Below, one piece after another: positions 26,901 through 36,948 of a DNA stretch of 64,000 nt. Both the position numbers and the translations under genes were made by a program. Positions within the stretch are counted from its first letter, which is position 1, and every line of letters starts with the position of its first letter. The notes beneath the pieces were generated by a model, which worked only from the letters and a program-made list of their open reading frames with translations, did not search any database and had not been told where the DNA came from. The stretch lies in the NCBI RefSeq assembly GCF_035920345.1, contig NZ_CP109149.1, forward strand, positions 6,634,001 to 6,698,000. The letters run 5' to 3'. This stretch comes from Nocardia vinacea (GTDB lineage Bacteria; Actinomycetota; Actinomycetes; Mycobacteriales; Mycobacteriaceae).

Positions 26901-27812
26901 TCAGAGGGGGGTGAGCCAGTTGTGGTGGGTGTCAGTGCGGAGGGCGGCGGTGTGGCGTTTGCGGAGGGTTTGGGTGAGGGGGCCGGGGCGGCCGTCGGCG
27001 ATGAGGCGGCCGTCGACTTCGGCGACCGGGGAGGTGCCGGATGAGGTGCCGGTGACGAAGACTTCGTCGGCTATGTAGAGCTCGGTGAGGTCGATGGTGC
27101 GTTCGACGATCGGAATGCCGTCTTCGGCGGCGAGGGTGAGGATGGTGCGGCGGTTGATGCCGTCGAGGATGTCGCAGGACACATCCGGGGTGATCAGGGT
27201 GCCGTTGCGGACGAGGAAGATATTGGCGGCGCTGAGTTCGCAGACGTGGCCGTTGCCGTCGAGGAAGATGCAGTCGTCGTAGCCGCTGTCGATGGCATCC
27301 TGTTTAGCGAGTACCGAATTGACGTACGCGCCATTGACTTTCGCGCGCGAGGGAATCGCGTTGTCCGGAATACGCCGCCACGGACTAGATTTCAGCCGCA
27401 TACCGTCCTGGGGCACGATCGGCACGGCGTCGTAGACGAAAATGCTGACCTGGATGGCGCAGCCGCGGACCCGGGTGCCCGGAATCGATTCGACGACATG
27501 CACGGTCGCGCGGACGAATACGTCCTCGGTCGGCGCATTGGCCGCGATCAGGTCGATGATCGCCGTGCGGAATCGGGCGAAGTCCCATTCGGCGGCGAAC
27601 CGGTCGATACCGATGATCTTGCAGGATTCCTCGAGTCGCCGGAAATGGTCGTCGAGCCGAAATGCGGTGCGTGCCGATCCATCCACAAGCACCGGGAACA
27701 CTGTGTACACGCTGAGCCCGTACATCACCGCCGACGATGCGACACCGACCGACGCCTGTTTCGCGTCAATGATCCGGTCCCCGAAGTACACCTGTGGATA
27801 AGGATTCGCCAT
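26901..27812 (-). CDS. class IV aminotransferase (branched-chain or D-amino-acid type)
   Basis: This 303-residue PLP enzyme has the fold-type IV pattern. SRAKVNGAYVNSVLAKQDAI carries the PLP-binding Lys, ELSAANIFLVRNGTLITP follows, and VFVTGTSSGTSPV is the phosphate-binding loop. This family includes IlvE branched-chain aminotransferase, D-amino acid aminotransferase and aminodeoxychorismate lyase; the length and N-terminus fit an IlvE-like enzyme. The upstream TAGCCT ends six bases before the ATG, suggesting a leaderless message. Confidence 0.85.
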   Translation of the reverse strand: MANPYPQVYFGDRIIDAKQASVGVASSAVMYGLSVYTVFPVLVDGSARTAFRLDDHFRRLEESCKIIGIDRFAAEWDFARFRTAIIDLIAANAPTEDVFVRATVHVVESIPGTRVRGCAIQVSIFVYDAVPIVPQDGMRLKSSPWRRIPDNAIPSRAKVNGAYVNSVLAKQDAIDSGYDDCIFLDGNGHVCELSAANIFLVRNGTLITPDVSCDILDGINRRTILTLAAEDGIPIVERTIDLTELYIADEVFVTGTSSGTSPVAEVDGRLIADGRPGPLTQTLRKRHTAALRTDTHHNWLTPL

Positions 27813-27818
27813 CGGCGC

Positions 27819-27824
27819 AGGCTA
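27819..27824 (-). promoter_or_regulatory. -10 element, leaderless type
   Basis: On the minus strand TAGCCT ends six bases before the ATG at 27812. Confidence 0.45.
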
Positions 27825-27878
27825 GCAGTCGACACCCGGGCGGAGCGACGGAATTTCGGCCCGCCCGGGCCTTCTGGG

Positions 27879-28298
27879 TCAGTTCTCCACAAGCCGGGCG
27901 AAGCGCGCCGTATCCATGTAGTCGCGGAACAGCGTGACCTTGCCGTCGCGAACCCGAACGACATTGACGGAGGTGCGAACTCGCGCCCGCTCGGCGCCGG
28001 GCACCGTCATATCCACCTCGTTCTCCACGAAAACCAGCTCGGGATCGACTGTTTCGTACACCTGTGGATAGATCCCGTGCACCTCGATTCGCGAAATTCC
28101 GGACCACCGCTGCGCGAGATGCGCGCGTATCTCCGCACGCCCGACCAGCCGGGTCGGCATCCCGGGAATGACGAAGGGGATCTCGAATACCGCATCCGGG
28201 GCGAGCAGCTCGACGAATGCGTCGGCATCGCGCGCGGGCAGCTCCCGGAACATCCGTTCGACCAGCTCACGAGGGCTTTCCACCGAAGTCTCCACCAT
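27879..28298 (-). CDS. NTF2-like (SnoaL/ketosteroid-isomerase fold) protein
   Basis: This 139-residue protein has the cone-shaped NTF2 fold pattern: an N-terminal helix (PRELVERMFRELPARDADAF), ELLAPDAVFEIPF, and late strands VRTSVNVVRVRDGKVTLFRDYMD. Members include isomerases, cyclases and binding proteins, so the function is open. It is divergent from a TetR gene with two operator-like dyads between. Confidence 0.8.
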   Translation of the reverse strand: MVETSVESPRELVERMFRELPARDADAFVELLAPDAVFEIPFVIPGMPTRLVGRAEIRAHLAQRWSGISRIEVHGIYPQVYETVDPELVFVENEVDMTVPGAERARVRTSVNVVRVRDGKVTLFRDYMDTARFARLVEN

Positions 28299-28317
28299 GA
28301 AAACACCTGCTTCAATT

Positions 28318-28364
28318 AAGCGGAACGTTGACCCCGCTTATCATTCGGAACGATCGCCCCGCTT
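28318..28364. promoter_or_regulatory. two tandem operator dyads between NTF2-like and tetR genes
   Basis: The first dyad, 28318-28339, has arms AAGCGG and CCGCTT. The second, 28343-28364, is a near copy 25 bases on, with left arm ATTCGG and right arm CCGCTT. Shared core bases are CGGAACG and CCCCGCTT. This fits a TetR repressor controlling both divergent genes. Confidence 0.65.
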
Positions 28365-28392
28365 GTCAATGCCTCCAGTAAACTCAGCCCTC

Positions 28393-28956
28393 ATGACCGA
28401 TCGCGAGGAACCGCGCCCGCTGCGCGCCGACGCGCGCCGCAATCGCGACCGCGTACTCGCCGCCGCCCAGGAGGCCTTCGCCACCGAGGGCATTTCGGTC
28501 CCGCTCGACGAAATCGCCCGCCGCGCCGGCGTCGGCGCGGGCACCGTCTACCGCCACTTCCCCACCAAGGAGGCCCTTTTCGAAGCCGCGATCGTAGACC
28601 GCCTCGAGCGCATGATCACCTACGCCCGCGAACTCGCCACCGCCCCCGCCCCGGGCAAAGCCTTCTTCGACTTCCTCGACCGCATGGTCGCCGAGGGCAC
28701 CGTCAAACGCGACCTAGCCGAAGCCGTAGGCGCCGACGCCCCCGAAAGCCGCAAACCCGCCCACGATCTAAGGGGCGCGATCGCCCAATTACTCACCCGT
28801 GCACAACAATCCGGGGACGTACGACGCGATATCGATATCGACGACCTCATGCGCGTCGTGAAGGGCACCTTCTTGGCCGCCAACACCACCGACACCACCC
28901 CCGACCAACGCCGCCGCACCTTCGCAATCGTCTTCGACGGACTACGGCCCCACTGA
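28393..28956 (+). CDS. TetR-family regulator
   Basis: This 187-residue protein has a clear TetR DNA-binding domain (RRNRDRVLAAAQEAFATEG, then LDEIARRAGVGAGTVYRHFP). The C-terminal domain has the shape found in many short actinobacterial TetR proteins. It probably controls the divergent NTF2-like gene through the two dyads. TAAACT lies eight bases before the ATG, so the transcript may have almost no leader. Confidence 0.9.
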   Translation: MTDREEPRPLRADARRNRDRVLAAAQEAFATEGISVPLDEIARRAGVGAGTVYRHFPTKEALFEAAIVDRLERMITYARELATAPAPGKAFFDFLDRMVAEGTVKRDLAEAVGADAPESRKPAHDLRGAIAQLLTRAQQSGDVRRDIDIDDLMRVVKGTFLAANTTDTTPDQRRRTFAIVFDGLRPH

Positions 28957-29090
28957 CCGAACCGGGCCACCCGACGCAGCCTCTCCATCCGTTCCCCGAG
29001 CCCGGGCCGGCCCGCATCGGTCACGTGTTCGTTGGGCTCTCGCCGCTTCCGAGTCGCCACCAAGGTCGAAGCGGGCGGGCAGGGCGCGGC

Positions 29091-30062
29091 TTATCGGCTC
29101 GCGCTGTCCCGGTCGACGGTGACTGCGGACAGATCGTGGCGTGGCGCGCGGCAAGCGTCGATGATGATCTTGCGAGCCGCACGGCCTTCAGGGCTGGGCA
29201 TGAGCGCGTAGTTGTGCGGCAGCCCCAGGCCCTCGTGGTAGTCGACCGGTACCCCCGCGGCTTCGGCGCGGCGGGTGAGGGTTCGGGCGTCGGGCAGGAT
29301 CATTTCGTGGGTGCCGGAGAAGATGGTCATGGGCGGCAGTCCTTCGATAGCGCCGAACAGGGGGCTGACGCGGGGGTCGCGGAGGTCGAGGCCGTCGGCG
29401 TAGAGCCGTGCGATTTCGGCCATTCCGGGCCGCTGATGCAACGGATCGACCTGTTCGAGCTCGGGCAGTGCCGGATCGGAAAGGGTGGCGTCGAGCCATG
29501 CGGAGATCAGCACTACCCGAGACAGTTGCGGCCCACCCTGATCGCGCAGGACATGTGCTGCCGCCAGTGCCAGCAGTCCGCCGGCCGAATTGCCCATCAC
29601 CACGGTCTTGCCGGAGCCGCGCTGCTCGATCGTGCGGGCGAGTATCGCAGCGGTGGTGGCGACCATGTCCGCGGCGCTGCTATGTGGGATTAGCGGATAG
29701 ATCGGAACCACGACCTCCGCCGGAATGGCAGCGCCGAGTTCGCGGACGAAACTCCAATGCGGGCGCACGATCTCGGCGAAAAAGCCGCCGCCGTGCAGGA
29801 AAACCACGCTGACGTCGGTGGATCCGGCGGTCGGCGTTACTCGGAACACGGGCCAACCGTCGAGATCATCCCGGGTGACGGTGGCCGCCTTGCGCAGGAA
29901 CGCCGGCGGCCGCACCGCTTTGACGCGACGGTCGCGCTTTTCCAGCGCCGCATGAATCCCTTCCGCGCTGCCGAGCATCTGCTTCTGGCCGCGCGCTGCC
30001 AACAGCGCGGTGATGGCTCTGGTCTGCCAGCTCGGCTTCGCGGTAACTCCCTCGATTGTCAT
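29091..30062 (-). CDS. alpha/beta hydrolase of the HSL/acetyl-hydrolase type
   Basis: This 323-residue hydrolase has the oxyanion-hole motif FLHGGGFF near residue 90, the nucleophile elbow MGNSAGG near 155, and later Asp (MILPDA) and His (GLPHNY) in the expected triad positions. HGGG-type enzymes of this group are esterases or lipases for short acyl or ester substrates. It diverges from an AraC gene, a common pairing in which the regulator controls the hydrolase. Confidence 0.88.
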   Translation of the reverse strand: MTIEGVTAKPSWQTRAITALLAARGQKQMLGSAEGIHAALEKRDRRVKAVRPPAFLRKAATVTRDDLDGWPVFRVTPTAGSTDVSVVFLHGGGFFAEIVRPHWSFVRELGAAIPAEVVVPIYPLIPHSSAADMVATTAAILARTIEQRGSGKTVVMGNSAGGLLALAAAHVLRDQGGPQLSRVVLISAWLDATLSDPALPELEQVDPLHQRPGMAEIARLYADGLDLRDPRVSPLFGAIEGLPPMTIFSGTHEMILPDARTLTRRAEAAGVPVDYHEGLGLPHNYALMPSPEGRAARKIIIDACRAPRHDLSAVTVDRDSASR

Positions 30063-30118
30063 ATCTTTTCGTCTCCCGTCGTCGCGGCTCGTACCGGCTG
30101 ATTCCGCCGGACACCGAT

Positions 30119-30124
30119 TAGCCT
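30119..30124 (+). promoter_or_regulatory. -10 element, leaderless type
   Basis: TAGCCT ends seven bases before the ATG at 30132. Confidence 0.45.
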
Positions 30125-30131
30125 GACGAAC

Positions 30132-30875
30132 ATGACCGGGACCGCGCTTTCACAAACCTGCGGTGCGCCGGTGCTGTGGATGCGGCCCCGACATGCCGGA
30201 TATCTCGGCCCGGAGCTGGGCGTGGGGATGCATGCCACGTCGATCGGGTATCTCGGCCTGAGCTTGGACGGACCATTCGCGGTGGAGACGGCGGCGGATC
30301 AGCCGATCATTACCCGCAGTGTGTTCATACCGGCCCGGGTACCAGCCCGGATTGTCTCGGAGGGCTGGATCGCATTGCTGTTCGCCGAACCGGGCAGCGC
30401 GATGATCGCTGGGGTCACCACCGGATCGGGTAGCAATGTCGAGTCCGCGGCTGTCGATCCGAGCGCCGAAGCCGTCCTCATCACTGCCGCCCGAATCGGT
30501 GTCGCCGAGCTGGAGCGCCTGATATCGGTTCGGCAACCGGCCATCGACCCCCGAATCGATGCCATCGTCCGCGACATTCGTGACGACCCGACCGCACACA
30601 TCCGCGCCGAGCACGCGGCCGATGCCGCCGGGATGTCGGAAACCCACTTCCTACGAACCTTCGCCGCACACACCGGCACCACATTCCGCCGCTACCGCCA
30701 ATGGGCCCGGCTGCGAATGGTTTTCGCGAGCCTGGCCGCCGGGCACGACCTCACCCGCTGCGCCGCCGATGCCGGATTCGCCTCCCCGTCACACCTGAGC
30801 GAAACCTTCCGGCGCACATTCGGGCTGTCGCTGACCGCACTGCTCAGTGCGTCGGTGACATTCGATATCCGATGA
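30132..30875 (+). CDS. AraC-family regulator
   Basis: This 247-residue protein has an N-terminal cupin-like sensing region and a C-terminal double helix-turn-helix from about residue 150. The second helix-turn-helix contains CAADAGFASPSHLSETFRRT, the AraC signature. It is divergent from the HGGG hydrolase and probably regulates it. Confidence 0.88.
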   Translation: MTGTALSQTCGAPVLWMRPRHAGYLGPELGVGMHATSIGYLGLSLDGPFAVETAADQPIITRSVFIPARVPARIVSEGWIALLFAEPGSAMIAGVTTGSGSNVESAAVDPSAEAVLITAARIGVAELERLISVRQPAIDPRIDAIVRDIRDDPTAHIRAEHAADAAGMSETHFLRTFAAHTGTTFRRYRQWARLRMVFASLAAGHDLTRCAADAGFASPSHLSETFRRTFGLSLTALLSASVTFDIR

Positions 30876-30887
30876 CCGAAAAGCAAA

Positions 30888-30923
30888 CGGGCCGTTCAGA
30901 TCTCACGATCGGAACGGCCCGTT
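30888..30923 (-). terminator. Rho-independent terminator of asd
   Basis: ACGGGCCGTTC pairs perfectly with GAACGGCCCGT; on the minus strand the stem is followed by TTGCTTTT. It lies between the convergent araC-like and asd genes. Confidence 0.85.
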
Positions 30924-30932
30924 CGGTCAGTG

Positions 30933-33235
<2,303 letters not shown>

Positions 33236-33385
33236 GACAGGGTCCTCCAAGATCGACAATCAGCTGCTAACAGCACCCCAGCGTACCGGCCGAGGTCCAG
33301 CGTATTTGTTCCTACCTCCTCAGCCCGCGAGTACCGAAGGGGCCGTTCGCGAATCGAACTCGGCCGAAACGGATTCCATGAGCCG

Positions 33386-33547
33386 GTGGTATTCGGTGTT
33401 CTGAAAGGCGGCGAACAGCCCTTCACCGTCGTGCCGAACGGCCACTGTCGTCTGCCGGTCGAGCAGTTGGTGCTGGATGTGTTCAACCGGCTGCACGAGA
33501 CATCGGTGCGGGTGACGGCGCTGCTGCGGGCGGACGACACCGACTGA
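33386..33547 (+). CDS. possible 53-residue protein ahead of the YjbQ-like gene
   Basis: A GTG-started frame (VVFGVLKGGEQPFTVVPNGH...) with high GC in third positions ends 22 bases before the YjbQ-like gene. There is no clear ribosome binding site. On the opposite strand a frame covering the same bases is also coding-like (LFAAFQNTEYHRLMES...), so strand and reality are unresolved. I recognise neither product. Confidence 0.25.
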   Translation: MVFGVLKGGEQPFTVVPNGHCRLPVEQLVLDVFNRLHETSVRVTALLRADDTD

Positions 33548-33569
33548 GCGCGAGGAGGACGATGTAGCC

Positions 33570-33977
33570 ATGAAGAGCACGGTGATCGAGGTGACCACGG
33601 GACGATCCGAGGTCGTGTACGACATCACCCCGCAGTGCGCGTCGTTCGCACGCGAGGCGGGTGCGGACGGGCTGCTGCATATCTTCGTGCCACATGCCAC
33701 GGCCGGGATCGCGATTATGGAACTCGGGGCGCGCAGCGATGACGACCTGCTCGCCACACTGCTCGACCTGCTGCCCGCCGATGATCGGTGGCGGCATGCC
33801 CACGGCTCGCGCGGGCACGGCCGCTCGCACGTGATGCCCGCATTGATCCCGCCCTACGCCACCGTCCCCGTCATCGGCGGCGCGCTGACCTTGGGTACCT
33901 GGCAGTCGATCGCGCTGGTCGATCTCAATGTCGACAATCCGGATCGGCAAGTTCGCCTGTCGTTTCTCGGCGGCTAG
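33570..33977 (+). CDS. YjbQ/UPF0047 family protein
   Basis: This 135-residue protein matches the YjbQ fold: VPHATAGIAIMELGARSDDDLL, HAHGSRGHGRSHVMPALIPP (family His and Ser positions) and GALTLGTWQSIALVDLN. Family members have weak thiamine-phosphate synthase activity in vitro, but their cellular role is unsettled. AGGAGG lies 11 bases before the ATG. Confidence 0.9.
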   Translation: MKSTVIEVTTGRSEVVYDITPQCASFAREAGADGLLHIFVPHATAGIAIMELGARSDDDLLATLLDLLPADDRWRHAHGSRGHGRSHVMPALIPPYATVPVIGGALTLGTWQSIALVDLNVDNPDRQVRLSFLGG

Positions 33978-34034
33978 TCACTCGGCACGAGGCGCGACCG
34001 GATCGGCGAAGGCGAGCGGTGCGGGATGCCCGGC

Positions 34035-34061
34035 GCCGTGGCGGCGCACTGCCGCCACGGC
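34035..34061. terminator. hairpin between yjbQ-like and reductase genes
   Basis: GCCGTGGCGGC pairs perfectly with GCCGCCACGGC around a five-base loop between convergent genes. A T-run is missing. Confidence 0.55.
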
Positions 34062-34068
34062 CGTGGCC

Positions 34069-34644
34069 TCAGGCCCTGGTCAACCAGGTGACCTGCGTAC
34101 CGTTGCCGAATTCGGTGCGCTCGGTTGGTGCGAACAAGGTCGGATTGAATTCACCTGCGAAGGCCGGGGTTCCGGTCCCGGCCACCACCGGATAACTCTT
34201 GATGACGAGCTCATCGATCTCGCCGAGCAGTTGTGCGGCGAGCTTGCCGCCACCGGCCAGCCAGATATCCATGCCGTCCTCCTGCTTCAGCCGACGCACC
34301 AGGCCGACCGGATCACTCGCGACCACCTCGACCTGCGGATCATCGATGGGGCCGAGGGAACTCGAAACGACGTACTGCCGCATATGCGCATACGGGCTGG
34401 TCACGCCGATGGCCAGGCCCGGATCGTAGGTTCCGCGGCCCATGACCAGGGTGTCGAACTTCTGATTCGGCACATCGACCGCCAGGCCGATGTGCGGGCG
34501 GACATGGGTCGGGAGCGTCTCCGGATACTGCGCCTTCAGCCAGTCCCACACGTCGTCACCGACCGGATAGAAGCTGATGTCGTCACCGGGCCCCGCGATG
34601 TAGCCGTCGAGGGACATGCCGACAAAGTAGACGAGTTTTCGCAT
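34069..34644 (-). CDS. RibD-C/DHFR-like reductase, copy 2
   Basis: This 191-residue protein starts MRKLVYFVGMSLDGYIAGPG and contains TLVMGRGTYDPGL and DIWLAGGGKLAAQLL, the NADPH-binding pattern of the RibD C-terminal/dihydrofolate-reductase-like fold. It has the same length as, and is closely similar to, the gene just upstream, so the two are tandem duplicates. Free-standing members are of unknown substrate. Family sequence starts at the ATG at 34644; an open frame continues upstream without family content. Confidence 0.88.
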   Translation of the reverse strand: MRKLVYFVGMSLDGYIAGPGDDISFYPVGDDVWDWLKAQYPETLPTHVRPHIGLAVDVPNQKFDTLVMGRGTYDPGLAIGVTSPYAHMRQYVVSSSLGPIDDPQVEVVASDPVGLVRRLKQEDGMDIWLAGGGKLAAQLLGEIDELVIKSYPVVAGTGTPAFAGEFNPTLFAPTERTEFGNGTQVTWLTRA

Positions 34645-34673
34645 ATGACTACCTCTTTCGTGGTGCTGGATCG

Positions 34674-35249
34674 TCAGGCCCGGGAGAACCAGGTGACCTG
34701 GGCGCCGTTGCCGAACTCGCGGCGCTCGGTCGGTGTGAACAGGGTCGGGTTGAACGCACCCGAGAAGGCGGATATGCCGCCGCCCGCGACGACCGGATAG
34801 CTCTTGACGATCATCTCGTCGAGTTCGTCGAGCAGCGCCCCGGCCAACTTGCCGCCGCCGCACAGCCAGATATCGCCGCCCGGTTCAGCCTTCAACCGTC
34901 GCACCAGCCCGACCGGATCGCCCGCGACCACCTCGACCTTCGGATCATCGCTCGGGCCGAGAGTGCTCGAAATGACGTACTGCCGCATCTGCGCGTACGG
35001 ACTGGTGACGCCCTCCGACAGCCCGGGCTCGTAGCTCGCGCGGCCCATCAGCACGGTGTCGAACCGCTGATTCGGTTCGTCCACCGCCATCCCGACATGG
35101 TGACGCAGGTGGCTCGGCACGAAGTCCGGGTACCGCTCATTGATCCAGGTCATCATCTCGGCGTCGAGCGGATAGAAGTCGAACTCCCCCGCCGGACCAG
35201 CGATATAGCCGTCGAGCGATACGGCCACGTAGTAGACGAGTTTTCGCAT
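34674..35249 (-). CDS. RibD-C/DHFR-like reductase, copy 1
   Basis: This 191-residue paralogue starts MRKLVYYVAVSLDGYIAGPA and has TVLMGRASYEPGL and DIWLCGGGKLAGALL. It is the first gene of a minus-strand pair and is divergent from a TetR gene, which suggests ligand-controlled expression of both reductases. The substrate is unknown. Confidence 0.88.
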   Translation of the reverse strand: MRKLVYYVAVSLDGYIAGPAGEFDFYPLDAEMMTWINERYPDFVPSHLRHHVGMAVDEPNQRFDTVLMGRASYEPGLSEGVTSPYAQMRQYVISSTLGPSDDPKVEVVAGDPVGLVRRLKAEPGGDIWLCGGGKLAGALLDELDEMIVKSYPVVAGGGISAFSGAFNPTLFTPTERREFGNGAQVTWFSRA

Positions 35250-35322
35250 ATCAATACCGCCTGATCCGTTGTACTCTAACTGAAGTGGTTTGAAGGTAGT
35301 ACTACAGATGGAGTGGTGTCAA

Positions 35323-35898
35323 GTGCGGACGAATCCGGAGCGGCGGCAAGCGCTGCTCGATGCGGCGATCGAGGTGTTGGCGAAGGAGGGGGCGCGCGGG
35401 CTCACCTTTCGTGCGGTGGACAAGGAGGCCGGGGTGCCCGCGGGTACGGCGTCGAACTACTTCGCCAATCGTGACGACCTGTTGACCCAGGTGGGCGGGC
35501 GGTTCTACGAACGGTTGACGCCGAGCGCGGCGACCATGGCCGACCTCGCGACCGGCCCGAAGACGCGGGCGCATATCACCGAGTTGATGCGGGAGACGGT
35601 CGGCCGCCTCGAGGCGTTCCGCACCGGCTACCTGGCCATGCTCGAGCTGCGTCTGGAGGCGACTCGGCGACCGGAGCTGCGCGCGGTCATGACCGAGGCT
35701 GTGCGCGCGGATCTCGATTTCAATGTGCGCAACCATCTCGAAGCCGAACTGCCCGGCGACGAAAAATCGGTGATTCTGCTGTATCTGGCGCTGAATTGGC
35801 TGATCGTGGACCGGCTCACGCTGCCCGGAATCTTCACCGAGGCGCAGAGCCAGGAGCTGATCGAGGCCGCGGTCGATCGACTCGTCGGTAACGCGTGA
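35323..35898 (+). CDS. TetR-family regulator, divergent from the reductase pair
   Basis: This 191-residue protein has the TetR domain (RRQALLDAAIEVLAKEGARG, then DKEAGVPAGTASNYFANRDDL). It likely controls the divergent reductases. I prefer the GTG at 35323, with GGAGTGG seven bases upstream; an ATG at 35308 would add five residues. The gap of 73 bases is AT-rich and contains GTAC and AGTAC elements, but no clean palindrome. Confidence 0.87.
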   Translation: MRTNPERRQALLDAAIEVLAKEGARGLTFRAVDKEAGVPAGTASNYFANRDDLLTQVGGRFYERLTPSAATMADLATGPKTRAHITELMRETVGRLEAFRTGYLAMLELRLEATRRPELRAVMTEAVRADLDFNVRNHLEAELPGDEKSVILLYLALNWLIVDRLTLPGIFTEAQSQELIEAAVDRLVGNA

Positions 35899-35958
35899 AA
35901 CGCCGCGCGGTACGGGGGACCCTTGTGACACGCGTCACTGTCATTCGATAATGGGGCG

Positions 35959-36147
35959 ATGATGGCGAATGTCGGAGACCGGCTCCTCGTACACGGCCAC
36001 GTTGTGGGACAGAGTGATCGCCACGGCGAAATCGTCGAAGTCCGCGGACCCCAGGGCGCACCGCCGTATGTGGTGCGATTCGATGACGGGCACGAATCGC
36101 TCGTCTACCCGGGCCCGGACGCGATCATCGAACCAACGCCGCACTGA
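35959..36147 (+). CDS. DUF1918 small protein
   Basis: This 62-residue protein has the DUF1918 pattern: VGDRLLVHGHVVGQSDRHGE, then PPYVVRFDDGHESLVYPGPD. It forms a small beta barrel like an SH3 fold and its role is unknown. Two ATGs are adjacent; GATAAT lies six bases before the first. Confidence 0.88.
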   Translation: MMANVGDRLLVHGHVVGQSDRHGEIVEVRGPQGAPPYVVRFDDGHESLVYPGPDAIIEPTPH

Positions 36148-36451
36148 GCCGCCGCGTCCCAAGGGTCCGCTCGCCGCGGGCCCGTTACCTCCTGCCCAGC
36201 CGAAGATGCGAATACCTTGCGCACGATCGACTTACCGCCCGGCAGCTCCTACGGGCAAGTCCACTGGACCGGCGATATCGCGATTCGTTCGAAAATACTG
36301 AACCGTAACTTGTTCGCGCCGTACATAATCGACCGTGATCCCCCCGAGATATGCGGCCGATGTGGCTTCGGGCACTGCCCGCTCAGTTGACTTGCGATTG
36401 TGTCGCTGGGCACAATTTGCCGATGTAGTTGGGCGGGGGCGGAGGTATGGA
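36148..36451. other. intergenic region before the SRPBCC gene
   Basis: About 300 bases with an AT-richer patch near 36285-36335 that may hold the promoter. No gene or clear repeat was seen. Confidence 0.35.
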
Positions 36452-36910
36452 ATGCGTACAAAGACCGATATCCGTTTCGTCGTCGACGCCGATCCCGAGC
36501 AGGTAATGGATGCACTAGCAGCCGTCGAGATGCTGCCGCAGTGGTCGACGTCCTACACCGACGCTCGGGTAGCTAGCCGCGATGACGCACTGCGCCCCCG
36601 CCGGGTATTCGTCAAAACGGAGCTGATGGGCAGCTCGGATCTCCAGGTACTCGAGTACGAATGGACCGATATCCGGTCGTCCTGGGAGGTCACCGACAGT
36701 ACGCGCGGGGTCAAGGGCGGTGGCTGGTTCGAGGTCACCGAGGGCGAGGACGGCACCGATGTCTGGTACCACCAGGACATCTACGTTCCGCTCCCGATCC
36801 CGGGCATGCTGGTACGCCGGACCATGCGGCGCCTGAATGAGGCCATGGCGCAGAACTTCATCGAGTTCGCTGAGGGCTTCACCGAGAACGAGAACTATCA
36901 GGCCGTATAG
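36452..36910 (+). CDS. SRPBCC/polyketide-cyclase-like lipid-binding protein
   Basis: This 152-residue protein fits the START/Bet v1 fold of the SRPBCC superfamily: VDADPEQVMDALAAVEMLPQW at the N-terminus, central strands, and a long C-terminal helix (RRTMRRLNEAMAQNFIEFAE). Such proteins bind or modify hydrophobic ligands; the ligand is unknown. GGAGG lies six bases before the ATG. Confidence 0.82.
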   Translation: MRTKTDIRFVVDADPEQVMDALAAVEMLPQWSTSYTDARVASRDDALRPRRVFVKTELMGSSDLQVLEYEWTDIRSSWEVTDSTRGVKGGGWFEVTEGEDGTDVWYHQDIYVPLPIPGMLVRRTMRRLNEAMAQNFIEFAEGFTENENYQAV

Positions 36911-36948
36911 GAACGCACCTGTCGCATTCGGATGCGACGATGTGAACC

